Source of the DNA: Microcella sp.
Lineage (GTDB): Bacteria; Actinomycetota; Actinomycetes; Actinomycetales; Microbacteriaceae
Assembly (NCBI GenBank): GCA_020216895.1
Contig: JAIWOM010000099.1
Location: 1 to 5,963, forward strand
Direction: 5' to 3'
DNA length: 5,963 nucleotides
In this document: positions 1 to 5,214 of the stretch, one piece after another
How positions within the stretch are numbered: the first letter of the stretch is position 1
Layout of the letters: every line of letters starts with the position of its first letter
Position numbers and translations under genes: made by a program
Notes under the pieces: generated by a model
Told to the model about the DNA's origin: nothing
Databases searched by the model: none
What the model saw: the letters and a program-made list of their open reading frames with translations, nothing else

Positions 1-722
1 GAGCGACCCGCGGGCGCGTAGCCGAGGTGGGCGGCGGGCAGCGCGGTGCCCTCGAGGTGCGCGGGCCCCGCATCCACCAGCAGGCCGTGCTCGAAGGCGG
101 GGTCGACGGGCAGGTCGAGGGTCGCCCCGGCGGGCAGGTCGAGCTGCGCGCCGAGCAGTCGGGTGTAGACGGTCACCGGGCCACTACCTTCCGCATCCGT
201 CGCCAGTCGTCCGGCGAAGACCCGCAGGGTTGCCGTGCCCACCGAGACGGGGGCGATCGCCGCGTGCTCGAAGAACGGCGTGACGTGCCGGTCGCGGTCG
301 GGCAAGGCGACCCACAGCTGAGCGCCGTGCAGGCGTCGGGTCGGCGGCGTCGAGACCTCGGAGTGCTGGATGCCGCGGCCGGCCGTCATCAGGTTCACCT
401 CGCCGGGCCGCACGAGCTGGTGCGCACCGGTCGAGTCGCGGTGCTCGACCTCGCCCTCGAACAGCCACGTCACGGTCTGCAGGCCCGTGTGCGGGTGCGG
501 CGGCACGAGCATGCCGCCCGACTCGGCCACGTCGTCGGGGCCGTAGTGGTCGACGAAGCACCAGGCGCCGATGAGGCTGCGCGCCCGCTGCGGCAGCGTG
601 CGGCGCACGGTCATCGCGCGCGGCCCGCCGAGCGGCACCTCGCGCGGTTCGAGCACCTGGATGCCCGCCGCAGGCCCCTCCTCGCAGACGAGTTCGGCGG
701 GGTCGGCCTCGAGGTTGCTCAT
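1..722 (-). CDS. Pirin family protein (3' end beyond the window)
   Basis: A cupin-fold protein of the pirin family, normally a cytoplasmic metal-binding protein; some bacterial members oxidise quercetin or modulate metabolic enzymes. The frame is open from the ATG at 722 down to base 3 with no stop, giving 240 residues; actinobacterial pirins are usually around 300, so the C-terminal part of the second cupin is missing. The N-terminal cupin is diagnostic: PPHPHTGLQTVTW (74-86), EGEVEHRDS (89-97) and MTAGRGIQHSE (112-122). The four expected metal ligands are His76, His78, His120 and Glu122. No clear Shine-Dalgarno sequence precedes the ATG; a TAGGGT hexamer ends 6 nt before it, so the mRNA is probably leaderless. 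The HTH gene lies upstream on the same strand, separated by a strong hairpin, so pirin is likely its own unit. The family call is firm; substrate and physiological role cannot be read from the sequence. Confidence 0.93.
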   Translation of the reverse strand, partial: MSNLEADPAELVCEEGPAAGIQVLEPREVPLGGPRAMTVRRTLPQRARSLIGAWCFVDHYGPDDVAESGGMLVPPHPHTGLQTVTWLFEGEVEHRDSTGAHQLVRPGEVNLMTAGRGIQHSEVSTPPTRRLHGAQLWVALPDRDRHVTPFFEHAAIAPVSVGTATLRVFAGRLATDAEGSGPVTVYTRLLGAQLDLPAGATLDLPVDPAFEHGLLVDAGPAHLEGTALPAAHLGYAPAGR

Positions 723-728
723 GCCGCC

Positions 729-734
729 ACCCTA
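729..734 (-). promoter_or_regulatory. Leaderless-type -10 hexamer of the pirin gene
   Basis: On the minus strand TAGGGT is followed by six bases and then the ATG at 722. A TANNNT -10 at this distance puts the transcription start at or next to the A of the start codon, the known actinobacterial leaderless arrangement. The same geometry precedes three other genes in this window. No convincing -35 is seen. Functional assignment is inference. Confidence 0.6.
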
Positions 735-749
735 CGTCGGCTACGTCGG
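732..749. repeat. Tandem 9-bp repeat overlapping the pirin promoter
   Basis: CTACGTCGG occurs twice head to tail with no spacer. The promoter-proximal copy overlaps the pirin -10 hexamer. It could be a regulator binding site or simple slippage; nothing else in the window repeats it. Confidence 0.45.
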
Positions 750-759
750 TGGGCGCCGT

Positions 760-831
760 GCGCGAACGTCTGCAGATTCGCCGCCGCGCCCCCAAACGCG
801 CGGCTGCAGCCCGTTCTGCAGACGTTCGTGC
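760..831. terminator. Long hairpin between the HTH gene and pirin, probable terminator
   Basis: Bases 760-776 pair with 815-831: 17 bp with one G-T pair, core CGAACGTCTGCAGA. The 38-base loop holds a second perfect 7-bp stem, GCCGCGC (783-789) with GCGCGGC (798-804). The element begins 22 bases past the stop codon of the HTH gene and ends about 37 bases before the pirin start, where a terminator for the DUF2975-HTH operon would sit. There is no T tract after it on either strand, common for actinobacterial terminators but leaving the function unproven. CTGCAG appears three times within it. It accounts for most of the 131-bp gap between the two genes. Confidence 0.6.
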
Positions 832-853
832 TCGGCGCCCGCGCTACCCGCCG

Positions 854-1093
854 CTACTCGGCGGGGTCGAGCACGAGCAGGTCGCCGATCTCGCACTCGA
901 GCGCCGCACAGATCGCCCGCAGCGTCGAGAACCGGATCGCCCGCGCGCGGTCGTTCTTCAGCACCGAGAGGTTGACGACGCTCACGCCGACGAGCTCGCT
1001 CAGCCGGGTCAGCGTCATGCCGCGCTGCTCGAGCAGCTCGTCGAGCCGGCAGTGGATGCCCGTCTCCTCGTCCTCCGACACCGCCGGGCTCAT
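854..1093 (-). CDS. Small Cro/C1-type helix-turn-helix regulator paired with DUF2975
   Basis: A 79-residue DNA-binding protein that is almost entirely one HTH domain of the XRE (Cro/C1, YozG-like) kind. The HTH lies at about residues 14-60, with MTLTRLSELVGVSVVNLSVL (26-45) forming the turn and recognition helix, and RARAIRFSTLRAICAALECE following. GDLLVLDP near the C-terminus is the usual end of this family. The start is fixed by overlap: the preceding gene's TGA and this ATG share one base (TGATG), so translation is probably coupled, and there is little Shine-Dalgarno sequence of its own. Such regulators are typically encoded next to a DUF2975 membrane protein, as here. The probable target is the 31-bp palindrome upstream of the operon (1739-1769), making it an autorepressor; that is inference. 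There is no effector domain, so any signal probably comes through the partner membrane protein. Confidence 0.9.
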   Translation of the reverse strand: MSPAVSEDEETGIHCRLDELLEQRGMTLTRLSELVGVSVVNLSVLKNDRARAIRFSTLRAICAALECEIGDLLVLDPAE

Positions 1094-1728
1094 CAGACCA
1101 GCCCTGCGGTGTCGCGCTGCAGCCGCTCGCCGACGCTGAACACGGTGCCGACGATCGCCACGACGAACGCGCCCAGCACGTACGGGAACGCGTCGAGCGT
1201 CATGATCACGTTGTTGAACTCGCCGTCGGAGATCGCCGCGAAGGCGCCGTTCGCCGCCATGTTGCCGAAGATCGGATCGGCCGCGACGCCGACCAGGGCA
1301 GCGATGCTCGCGATGAGGACCAGCCGCGAGGTGCGCCGGGTGAAGATCACCCCGCGCAAGATCGAGATGCTGAGCAGCACCAGGCACGTCACCCCGACCA
1401 CGATGCTCGTCGCCACGATGGTCTGCTGCAGGATGATCGCTACGAGCGAGGCGACCGGCAGCTCGTCCGTGGTGAGCACGGCGCGGTCGAGCAGCACGTC
1501 GACCGTCGCGCCGCCGGGACCGATCGGTGCCAGTGCCGGCGTGCCCGAGAACTCGCCGAGCACGGCCACGGTGCGGCTGCCGAGCACCTCGACGATCCGC
1601 ATGACGGCGGCGACGACGCTCGCGGCGGCGATCACAGCGCCCGCGCCGATGAACATCGCGATGCCGATGCGGTCGGCGCGCGACGGCACGTGCCGCGAGC
1701 CCGGGTCGGTCTGGGGGTCGAGAGGCAT
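1093..1728 (-). CDS. DUF2975-like four-helix membrane protein
   Basis: A 211-residue integral membrane protein of unknown function. Hydrophobic segments lie at about 21-43, 94-124, 135-152 and 182-200, giving four helices with a long loop (about 44-92) after the first; if the N-terminus is inside, this loop faces outward. A basic stretch (RRTSR, 131-135) lies between helices 2 and 3. This topology, plus a directly coupled Cro/C1 regulator of the YozG kind, is the standard DUF2975 arrangement. The ATG at 1728 is chosen because GGAG lies five bases upstream and a good promoter lies about 40 bases upstream. The open frame continues far upstream antisense to clpC, but those residues have no protein-like character. 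The pair may sense membrane or envelope state, but no ligand can be deduced. The family call rests on topology and context more than on a single motif. Confidence 0.8.
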   Translation of the reverse strand: MPLDPQTDPGSRHVPSRADRIGIAMFIGAGAVIAAASVVAAVMRIVEVLGSRTVAVLGEFSGTPALAPIGPGGATVDVLLDRAVLTTDELPVASLVAIILQQTIVATSIVVGVTCLVLLSISILRGVIFTRRTSRLVLIASIAALVGVAADPIFGNMAANGAFAAISDGEFNNVIMTLDAFPYVLGAFVVAIVGTVFSVGERLQRDTAGLV

Positions 1729-1733
1729 CAGAA

Positions 1734-1737
1734 CTCC
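1734..1737 (-). promoter_or_regulatory. Ribosome binding site of the DUF2975 gene
   Basis: GGAG on the minus strand is separated from the ATG at 1728 by five bases. It decides the start of the membrane protein against the much longer open frame. It directly abuts the 31-bp palindrome, so a protein bound there, or a hairpin formed in the mRNA, could also affect translation. Confidence 0.7.
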
Positions 1738-1738
1738 A

Positions 1739-1769
1739 TATCGTTCATCGTTAATATCGATAAACGTTA
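1739..1769. promoter_or_regulatory. 31-bp imperfect palindrome, probable operator of the HTH-DUF2975 operon
   Basis: The left half TATCGTTCATCGTTA (1739-1753) and the right half TATCGATAAACGTTA (1755-1769) are reverse complements at 12 of 15 positions about a central A at 1754. The three mismatched pairs (1741/1767, 1746/1762, 1751/1757) recur every five bases. It is markedly AT-rich against its surroundings. It touches the minus-strand -10 (1769-1774) and runs to the ribosome binding site of the DUF2975 gene. That position is ideal for repression, so the adjacent HTH protein is the obvious candidate ligand. Each half contains two ATCGTT/AACGTT-like subsites, suggesting two dimers. Binding itself is inferred. 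Confidence 0.7.
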
Positions 1770-1797
1770 CGGTAGCGGGATGCCCGGGGCCCCGCAA
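1769..1797 (-). promoter_or_regulatory. Promoter of the DUF2975-HTH operon
   Basis: On the minus strand TTGCGG (1797-1792) and TACCGT (1774-1769) are separated by exactly 17 bases, a well-formed housekeeping-sigma promoter. Transcription would begin near 1762, inside the palindrome, giving a leader of about 34 bases that contains the GGAG ribosome binding site. Confidence 0.65.
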
Positions 1798-1813
1798 CCC
1801 GTCGCCACAAACC

Positions 1814-1831
1814 CTCACGCCTACGGCGAAC
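1814..1831 (+). promoter_or_regulatory. ClgR-type activator box upstream of clpC
   Basis: CGCCTACGGCG (1818-1828) followed by AAC matches the core CGCYNANRGCGWWS of the ClgR site described for Corynebacterium glutamicum, with one mismatch in the outer left flank. It also keeps the CGC-N5-GCG spacing reported for Streptomyces ClgR. Its centre lies about 95 bases before the clpC start and roughly 49 before a plausible transcription start near 1872, a sensible distance for an activator. ClgR activates clpC and clpP genes in actinobacteria. The consensus is recalled, not searched. Confidence 0.6.
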
Positions 1832-1859
1832 ACGGGCAGTTCGGCGGGGGTGCCCTGGT

Positions 1860-1865
1860 TACCCT
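1860..1865 (+). promoter_or_regulatory. Possible -10 of the clpC promoter
   Basis: TACCCT fits the actinobacterial TANNNT -10 and would start transcription near 1872, giving a leader of about 46 bases. GCAGTT at 1837-1842, 17 bases upstream, is a poor -35, as expected for an activator-dependent promoter. GATACA at 1867-1872 is an alternative -10. Confidence 0.35.
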
Positions 1866-1904
1866 CGATACAGCGGCTCCGCATCCTGTCGACGGCGTCG
1901 CGTG

Positions 1905-1910
1905 AGGAGA
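1905..1910 (+). promoter_or_regulatory. Strong Shine-Dalgarno sequence of clpC
   Basis: AGGAGA lies seven bases before the ATG at 1918. It sets the clpC start and shows that clpC is translated from a leadered mRNA, unlike several neighbours. Confidence 0.8.
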
Positions 1911-1917
1911 GTGCGAG

Positions 1918-4428
1918 ATGTTCGAACGGTTCACCGACCGGGCCCGACGTGTGGTCGTGCTGGCGCAAGAAGAAGCCAAGATGCTCAACCACAACTACAT
2001 CGGGACCGAGCACATCCTCCTCGGCCTGATCCACGAGGGCGAGGGCGTCGCCGCGAAGGCGCTCGAGTCGCTCAACATCTCGCTCGACGCCGTGCGCGAG
2101 CAGGTGCAGGACATCATCGGCCAGGGCCAGCAGCAGCCGACCGGGCACATCCCGTTCACGCCGCGCGCCAAGAAGGTGCTCGAGCTGTCGCTGCGCGAGG
2201 CCCTGCAGCTCGGCCACAACTACATCGGCACCGAGCACATCCTGCTCGGCCTGATCCGCGAGGGCGAGGGCGTCGCCGCCCAGGTGCTCGTCAAGCTCGG
2301 CGCCGACCTCAACCGGGTGCGCCAGCAGGTCATCCAGCTGCTGTCGGGCTACCAGGGCAAGGAGGCCGTCGCCGTCGGTGGCGACAGCCCCAGCCCCGAC
2401 AAGGGCTCGCAGGTGCTCGACCAGTTCGGCCGCAACCTCACGGCGGCCGCGCGCGAGGGCAAGCTCGACCCGGTCATCGGCCGCGAGAAGGAGGCCGAGC
2501 GGGTCATGCAGATCCTCTCGCGCCGCTCGAAGAACAACCCCGTGCTGATCGGCGAGCCCGGCGTCGGCAAGACCGCCGTCGTCGAGGGCCTCGCCCAGGC
2601 CATCGTCAAGGGCGAGGTGCCCGAGACGCTGAAAGACAAGCAGCTGTACTCGCTCGACCTCGGCTCGCTCATCGCCGGCAGCCGCTACCGCGGTGACTTC
2701 GAGGAGCGCCTGAAGAAGGTCACGAAGGAGATCCGCACCCGCGGCGACATCATCGTCTTCATCGACGAGATCCACACCCTCGTGGGTGCGGGCGCCGCCG
2801 AGGGCGCGATCGATGCGGCGAGCATCCTGAAGCCGCTGCTGGCCCGCGGCGAGCTGCAGACCATCGGAGCGACCACGCTCGACGAGTACCGCAAGCACTT
2901 CGAGAAGGATGCTGCGCTCGAGCGCCGCTTCCAGCCGGTCATGGTCAACGAGCCGGCGCTGCCGCACGCGATCAACATCCTCAAGGGGCTGCGCGACAAG
3001 TACGAGGCCTTCCACAAGGTGTCGATCACCGACGGCGCGATCGTCGCCGCTGTGAACCTCGCCGACCGCTACGTGCAGGACCGCTTCCTGCCCGACAAGG
3101 CCATCGACCTGATCGACGAGGCCGGCGCCCGCCTGCGCCTGTCGATCCTGTCGTCGCCGCCCGAGCTGCGCGAGTTCGACGAGAAGATCGCCGCCGTGCG
3201 CGCCGACAAGGAACTCGCCATCGAGAACCAGGACTTCGAGAAGGCCGCCGCGCTGCGCGACGACGAGAAGAAGCTGCTCGGCGAGCGGCTGCGTCTCGAG
3301 AAGCAGTGGCGCGCGGGCGAGGTCGCCGCGAGCGGCGTCGTCGACGAGGGCGTCATCGCCGAGGTGCTCGCCCAGGCCACCGGCATCCCCGTCTTCAAGC
3401 TGACGGAGGAGGAGTCGAGCCGCCTCATCTTCATGGAGAAGGCCCTGCACCAGCGGGTCATCGGCCAGGAGGAGGCGATCTCGGTGCTCGCCAAGACGAT
3501 CCGCCGCACGCGCGCCGGCCTCAAGGACCCGAAGCGCCCCTCCGGCTCGTTCATCTTCGCCGGCCCCACCGGTGTCGGTAAGACCGAGCTGGCCAAGGCG
3601 CTCGCCGAGTTCCTGTTCGACGACGAGGGCGCGCTCATCGCCCTCGACATGTCGGAGTACGGCGAGAAGCACACCGTCTCGCGCCTGTTCGGTGCCCCTC
3701 CCGGCTTCGTCGGCTTCGAGGAGGGCGGCCAGCTGACCGAGAAGGTGCGGCGCAAGCCGTTCTCGGTGGTGCTCTTCGACGAGATCGAGAAGGCGCACCC
3801 CGACATCTTCAACTCGCTGCTGCAGGTGCTCGAGGAGGGTCGTCTGACCGACGGTCAGGGCCGCGTCGTCGACTTCAAGAACACGGTCATCATCATGACG
3901 ACCAACCTCGGCACGAAGGACATCACCGGCGGCCCCGTCGGCTTCACGATCGAGGGCAACCAGGCCGCGACCTACCAGGCGATGCGCGCCAAGGTCGTCG
4001 AGGAGCTGAAGAAGCACTTCAAGCCCGAGTTCCTCAACCGCGTCGATGAGACCATCGTGTTCCCGCAGCTCACGCAGGACGAGCTGCTGCAGATCGTCGA
4101 CCTGTTCGTGAAGCGCCTGCGCGAGCGCCTGCTCGACCGCGACATGACGATCGAGGTCTCGCAGGCCGCGAAGGAGCAGCTCATCAAGGTGGGCTGGGAC
4201 CCGACCCTTGGAGCCCGACCGCTGCGTCGCGCGGTGCAGCACGAGATCGAGGACGCCCTCAGCGAGCGGATCCTGCACGGCGACCTCGACGCGGGCGACC
4301 ATATCGCGGTCGACTTCGTCGACGGGGCGTTCACCTTCGCCACGACCAAGCGCGAGCTCGCGGCCGTCGAGGCCGGGCCCGCGGGCGCATCGGTCGACGA
4401 CGCCCCCGAGCTGCCGCCGCTCGACTAG
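1918..4428 (+). CDS. clpC: ATP-dependent Clp protease ATP-binding subunit ClpC
   Basis: The cytoplasmic Hsp100 AAA+ unfoldase that recognises, unfolds and threads substrates into the ClpP peptidase. It is 836 residues and complete, the usual size (about 850 in mycobacterial ClpC1). Order of parts: two Clp_N repeats (about 1-145, [14 protein letters not shown] twice); first AAA+ module with Walker A GEPGVGKT (212-219), Walker B FIDE (281-284) and pore loop SRYRGD (255-260); a short middle domain with a UVR-like helix (about 418-464) that separates ClpC from ClpB; second AAA+ module with Walker A GPTGVGKT (549-556), Walker B VVLFDE (617-622), pore loop GFVGF (596-600), arginine-finger segment FLNR (705-708) and sensor-2 GARPLRR (765-771). 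VGF at 674-676 fits the ClpP-docking loop. The pore loop carries Phe where Tyr is usual. AGGAGA lies seven bases before the ATG; a ClgR-like box upstream suggests stress activation. Confidence 0.98.
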   Translation: MFERFTDRARRVVVLAQEEAKMLNHNYIGTEHILLGLIHEGEGVAAKALESLNISLDAVREQVQDIIGQGQQQPTGHIPFTPRAKKVLELSLREALQLGHNYIGTEHILLGLIREGEGVAAQVLVKLGADLNRVRQQVIQLLSGYQGKEAVAVGGDSPSPDKGSQVLDQFGRNLTAAAREGKLDPVIGREKEAERVMQILSRRSKNNPVLIGEPGVGKTAVVEGLAQAIVKGEVPETLKDKQLYSLDLGSLIAGSRYRGDFEERLKKVTKEIRTRGDIIVFIDEIHTLVGAGAAEGAIDAASILKPLLARGELQTIGATTLDEYRKHFEKDAALERRFQPVMVNEPALPHAINILKGLRDKYEAFHKVSITDGAIVAAVNLADRYVQDRFLPDKAIDLIDEAGARLRLSILSSPPELREFDEKIAAVRADKELAIENQDFEKAAALRDDEKKLLGERLRLEKQWRAGEVAASGVVDEGVIAEVLAQATGIPVFKLTEEESSRLIFMEKALHQRVIGQEEAISVLAKTIRRTRAGLKDPKRPSGSFIFAGPTGVGKTELAKALAEFLFDDEGALIALDMSEYGEKHTVSRLFGAPPGFVGFEEGGQLTEKVRRKPFSVVLFDEIEKAHPDIFNSLLQVLEEGRLTDGQGRVVDFKNTVIIMTTNLGTKDITGGPVGFTIEGNQAATYQAMRAKVVEELKKHFKPEFLNRVDETIVFPQLTQDELLQIVDLFVKRLRERLLDRDMTIEVSQAAKEQLIKVGWDPTLGARPLRRAVQHEIEDALSERILHGDLDAGDHIAVDFVDGAFTFATTKRELAAVEAGPAGASVDDAPELPPLD
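1990..2279 (+). repeat. Internal direct repeat encoding the two Clp_N motifs
   Basis: Bases 1990-2054 recur at 2215-2279, 225 bases (75 codons) apart, with only three differences by eye in 65 bases. It encodes the duplicated [14 protein letters not shown] segments of the ClpC N-domain. The protein repeat is a family property; the near-identity of the DNA reflects strict codon choice and possibly gene conversion. Recombination between copies would be in frame. Confidence 0.8.
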
Positions 4429-4432
4429 CGCC

Positions 4433-4465
4433 GGCCAGCATCCCTCACCGGATGCCCGCCTGGCC
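4433..4465 (+). other. Small imperfect hairpin just after clpC
   Basis: GGCCAG-CATCC (4433-4443) can pair with GGATG (4450-4454) and CTGGCC (4460-4465), leaving a five-base bulge (4455-4459) and a six-base loop. Its last three bases are also the first three of the larger hairpin that follows, so the two structures compete at that point. It begins four bases past the clpC stop and may help define the mRNA 3' end. Confidence 0.4.
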
Positions 4466-4533
4466 AAATGACGGAGTCTGGGTCCCCTCGCCCCTCAGGG
4501 GGTGGGTTGGGGGCCCGGACTCCGTCATTTGGC
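4463..4533. terminator. 25-bp-stem hairpin between clpC and argA, probable clpC terminator
   Basis: Bases 4463-4487 pair with 4509-4533 without a gap: 25 pairs, two of them (4479/4517, 4483/4513) G-U in a plus-strand transcript but A-C mismatches in a minus-strand one. The structure is therefore best formed in clpC mRNA. The arm begins GCCAAATGACGGAGTC. The 21-base loop contains a further CCCC-TCA-GGGG mini-hairpin (4491-4501). No U tract follows. The right arm overlaps the probable -35 of argA. It is exceptionally long and perfect for an ordinary terminator, so a dispersed intergenic repeat is an alternative. Confidence 0.65.
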
Positions 4534-4555
4534 AGGGGCGGCGCGGCCGTAGGCT
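4529..4555 (+). promoter_or_regulatory. Leaderless-type promoter of argA
   Basis: TAGGCT (4550-4555) is followed by six bases and the GTG at 4562. TTGGCA at 4529-4534 resembles a -35, though the 15-base spacer is short; TTTGGC one base upstream gives 16. The -35 lies within the right arm of the clpC hairpin, so terminator and promoter are interlocked. Confidence 0.6.
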
Positions 4556-4561
4556 GGCGGG

Positions 4562-5077
4562 GTGACCAGCAGGAGCTTCCACGTGCGCCCGGCGCGCACG
4601 ACCGACGTGCGGGCGATCAAGCGGCTGGTCGAGCCGCTTGTGCAGCAGCGCATCCTGCTCGGCAAGGAGCTCGTCGTGTTCTTCGAGTCGCTGCAGGAGT
4701 TCCGCGTGGCCGTCGACGACACGACCGGCGAGGTCATCGGCTGCGGTGCCCTGCACGTGATCTGGGAGGACCTGGGGGAGGTGCGCACCCTCGCCGCGCG
4801 CGACGACTGGCGCGGCAAGGGCGTCGGCCACGCGCTGCTCGAGAGCCTCGAGGCCGAGGCGCTGCAGCTGGGTCTGAAGAGGCTCTTCTGCCTGACCTTC
4901 GAGGTCGAGTTCTTCTCGCGGCACGGCTTCGCCCCGACCGACGAGCGGCTGCTCGTCGACCCCGAGGTCTACGCCGAGCTCGTCCGCTCGCCCGACGAGG
5001 GCATCGCCGAGTTCCTGGACCTCTCGCGCGTCAAGCCGAACACCCTCGGCAACACGCGCATGCTCAAGACGCTGTAG
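4562..5077 (+). CDS. argA: Amino-acid N-acetyltransferase (N-acetylglutamate synthase, stand-alone GNAT type)
   Basis: Transfers acetyl from acetyl-CoA to the amino group of glutamate, the first step of arginine synthesis, in the cytoplasm. The 171-residue protein is a single GNAT domain without the kinase-like domain of enterobacterial ArgA, the short form known from Mycobacterium tuberculosis Rv2747. Diagnostic segments: CGALHVIWEDLGEVRTLA (61-78), acetyl-CoA loop RGKGVG (84-89), LTFEVEFFSRHGF (111-123) and the family-specific C-terminus EFLDL-RVKPN-LGN-RML (about 150-168). The GTG start agrees with RPARTTDVRAIKRLV being the usual N-terminus, and TAGGCT six bases upstream suggests a leaderless mRNA; there is no Shine-Dalgarno sequence. 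It follows clpC by 133 bp across a strong hairpin, so it is probably transcribed alone. No other arginine genes are in view, as is common for this type. Function is from strong family resemblance recalled from memory. Confidence 0.92.
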   Translation: MTSRSFHVRPARTTDVRAIKRLVEPLVQQRILLGKELVVFFESLQEFRVAVDDTTGEVIGCGALHVIWEDLGEVRTLAARDDWRGKGVGHALLESLEAEALQLGLKRLFCLTFEVEFFSRHGFAPTDERLLVDPEVYAELVRSPDEGIAEFLDLSRVKPNTLGNTRMLKTL

Positions 5078-5129
5078 CCGGCCGGCTCAGCTGCGCGCCG
5101 AGCGACGCCCGGCCGACGGCGAACCCCTC

Positions 5130-5147
5130 GGCTCGTCTATGCGAGCC
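5130..5147. terminator. Short GC-rich hairpin after argA, possible terminator
   Basis: GGCTCG (5130-5135) and CGAGCC (5142-5147) form a perfect 6-bp stem with a six-base loop, 53 bases past the argA stop. No T tract follows. The rest of the 137-bp gap (5078-5214) is GC-rich with small self-complementary CCGGCCGG-type stretches and shows no gene apart from the next promoter. Confidence 0.35.
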
Positions 5148-5202
5148 CTGCGAAGGCGGCCACACGCCGGGCGAGCATCCGGCCCCCGCCCCGCGCCGGG
5201 CC

Positions 5203-5208
5203 TACCCT
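5203..5208 (+). promoter_or_regulatory. Leaderless-type -10 of the membrane-anchored protein gene
   Basis: TACCCT is followed by exactly six bases and the ATG at 5215. No Shine-Dalgarno sequence and no convincing -35 are present. The geometry equals that of pirin and argA. Confidence 0.55.
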
Positions 5209-5214
5209 GGCCGC

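Noticed and set aside
184..795. Minus-strand open frame in another frame of the pirin region
   Set aside because: Arg/Ala-rich product typical of a shifted reading of GC-rich DNA; the pirin frame has the metal ligands and family motifs.
27..1139. Plus-strand open frame over pirin and the HTH gene
   Set aside because: It is the antisense shadow of recognisable pirin and HTH proteins, with Arg/Ala/Gly-rich low-complexity translation and no motif.
1827..1843. LexA (SOS) box near clpC
   Set aside because: The CGAAC and GTTCG arms are seven bases apart, whereas the actinobacterial LexA site has four between GAAC and GTTC.
1690..1905. Small plus-strand gene upstream of clpC
   Set aside because: It overlaps the DUF2975 start and the divergent regulatory DNA, has no ribosome site, and its translation shows no recognisable feature.
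1729..1917. HspR (HAIR) or CtsR operator upstream of clpC
   Set aside because: No CTTGAGT-N7-ACTCAAG-type or CtsR heptad repeat is visible; the ClgR-like box is the better match.
749..2029. Plus-strand open frame crossing the HTH and DUF2975 genes and entering clpC
   Set aside because: Ser/Thr/Arg-rich antisense translation that spans two transcription units, the divergent promoters and the true clpC start.
1729..4467. Very long minus-strand open frame antisense to clpC, running into the DUF2975 gene
   Set aside because: GC-rich codons with G/C third positions leave the antisense frame free of stops. The translated residues are low-complexity Leu/Glu/Asp/Ala/Gly/Val with no domain, and clpC on the other strand is unmistakable. 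Only the part from 1728 down is real.
4463..4533. Terminal inverted repeat of an insertion sequence or a MITE
   Set aside because: Only one palindrome with a 21-base loop is present, with no transposase and no flanking target duplication visible. A terminator or dispersed palindromic repeat fits better.
4468..5214. Upstream extension of the membrane-anchored protein's open frame through argA
   Set aside because: This stretch overlaps argA in a different frame and reads as Arg/Ala/Gly-rich filler. The charged N-terminus, the helix and the -10 hexamer all point to the ATG at 5215.
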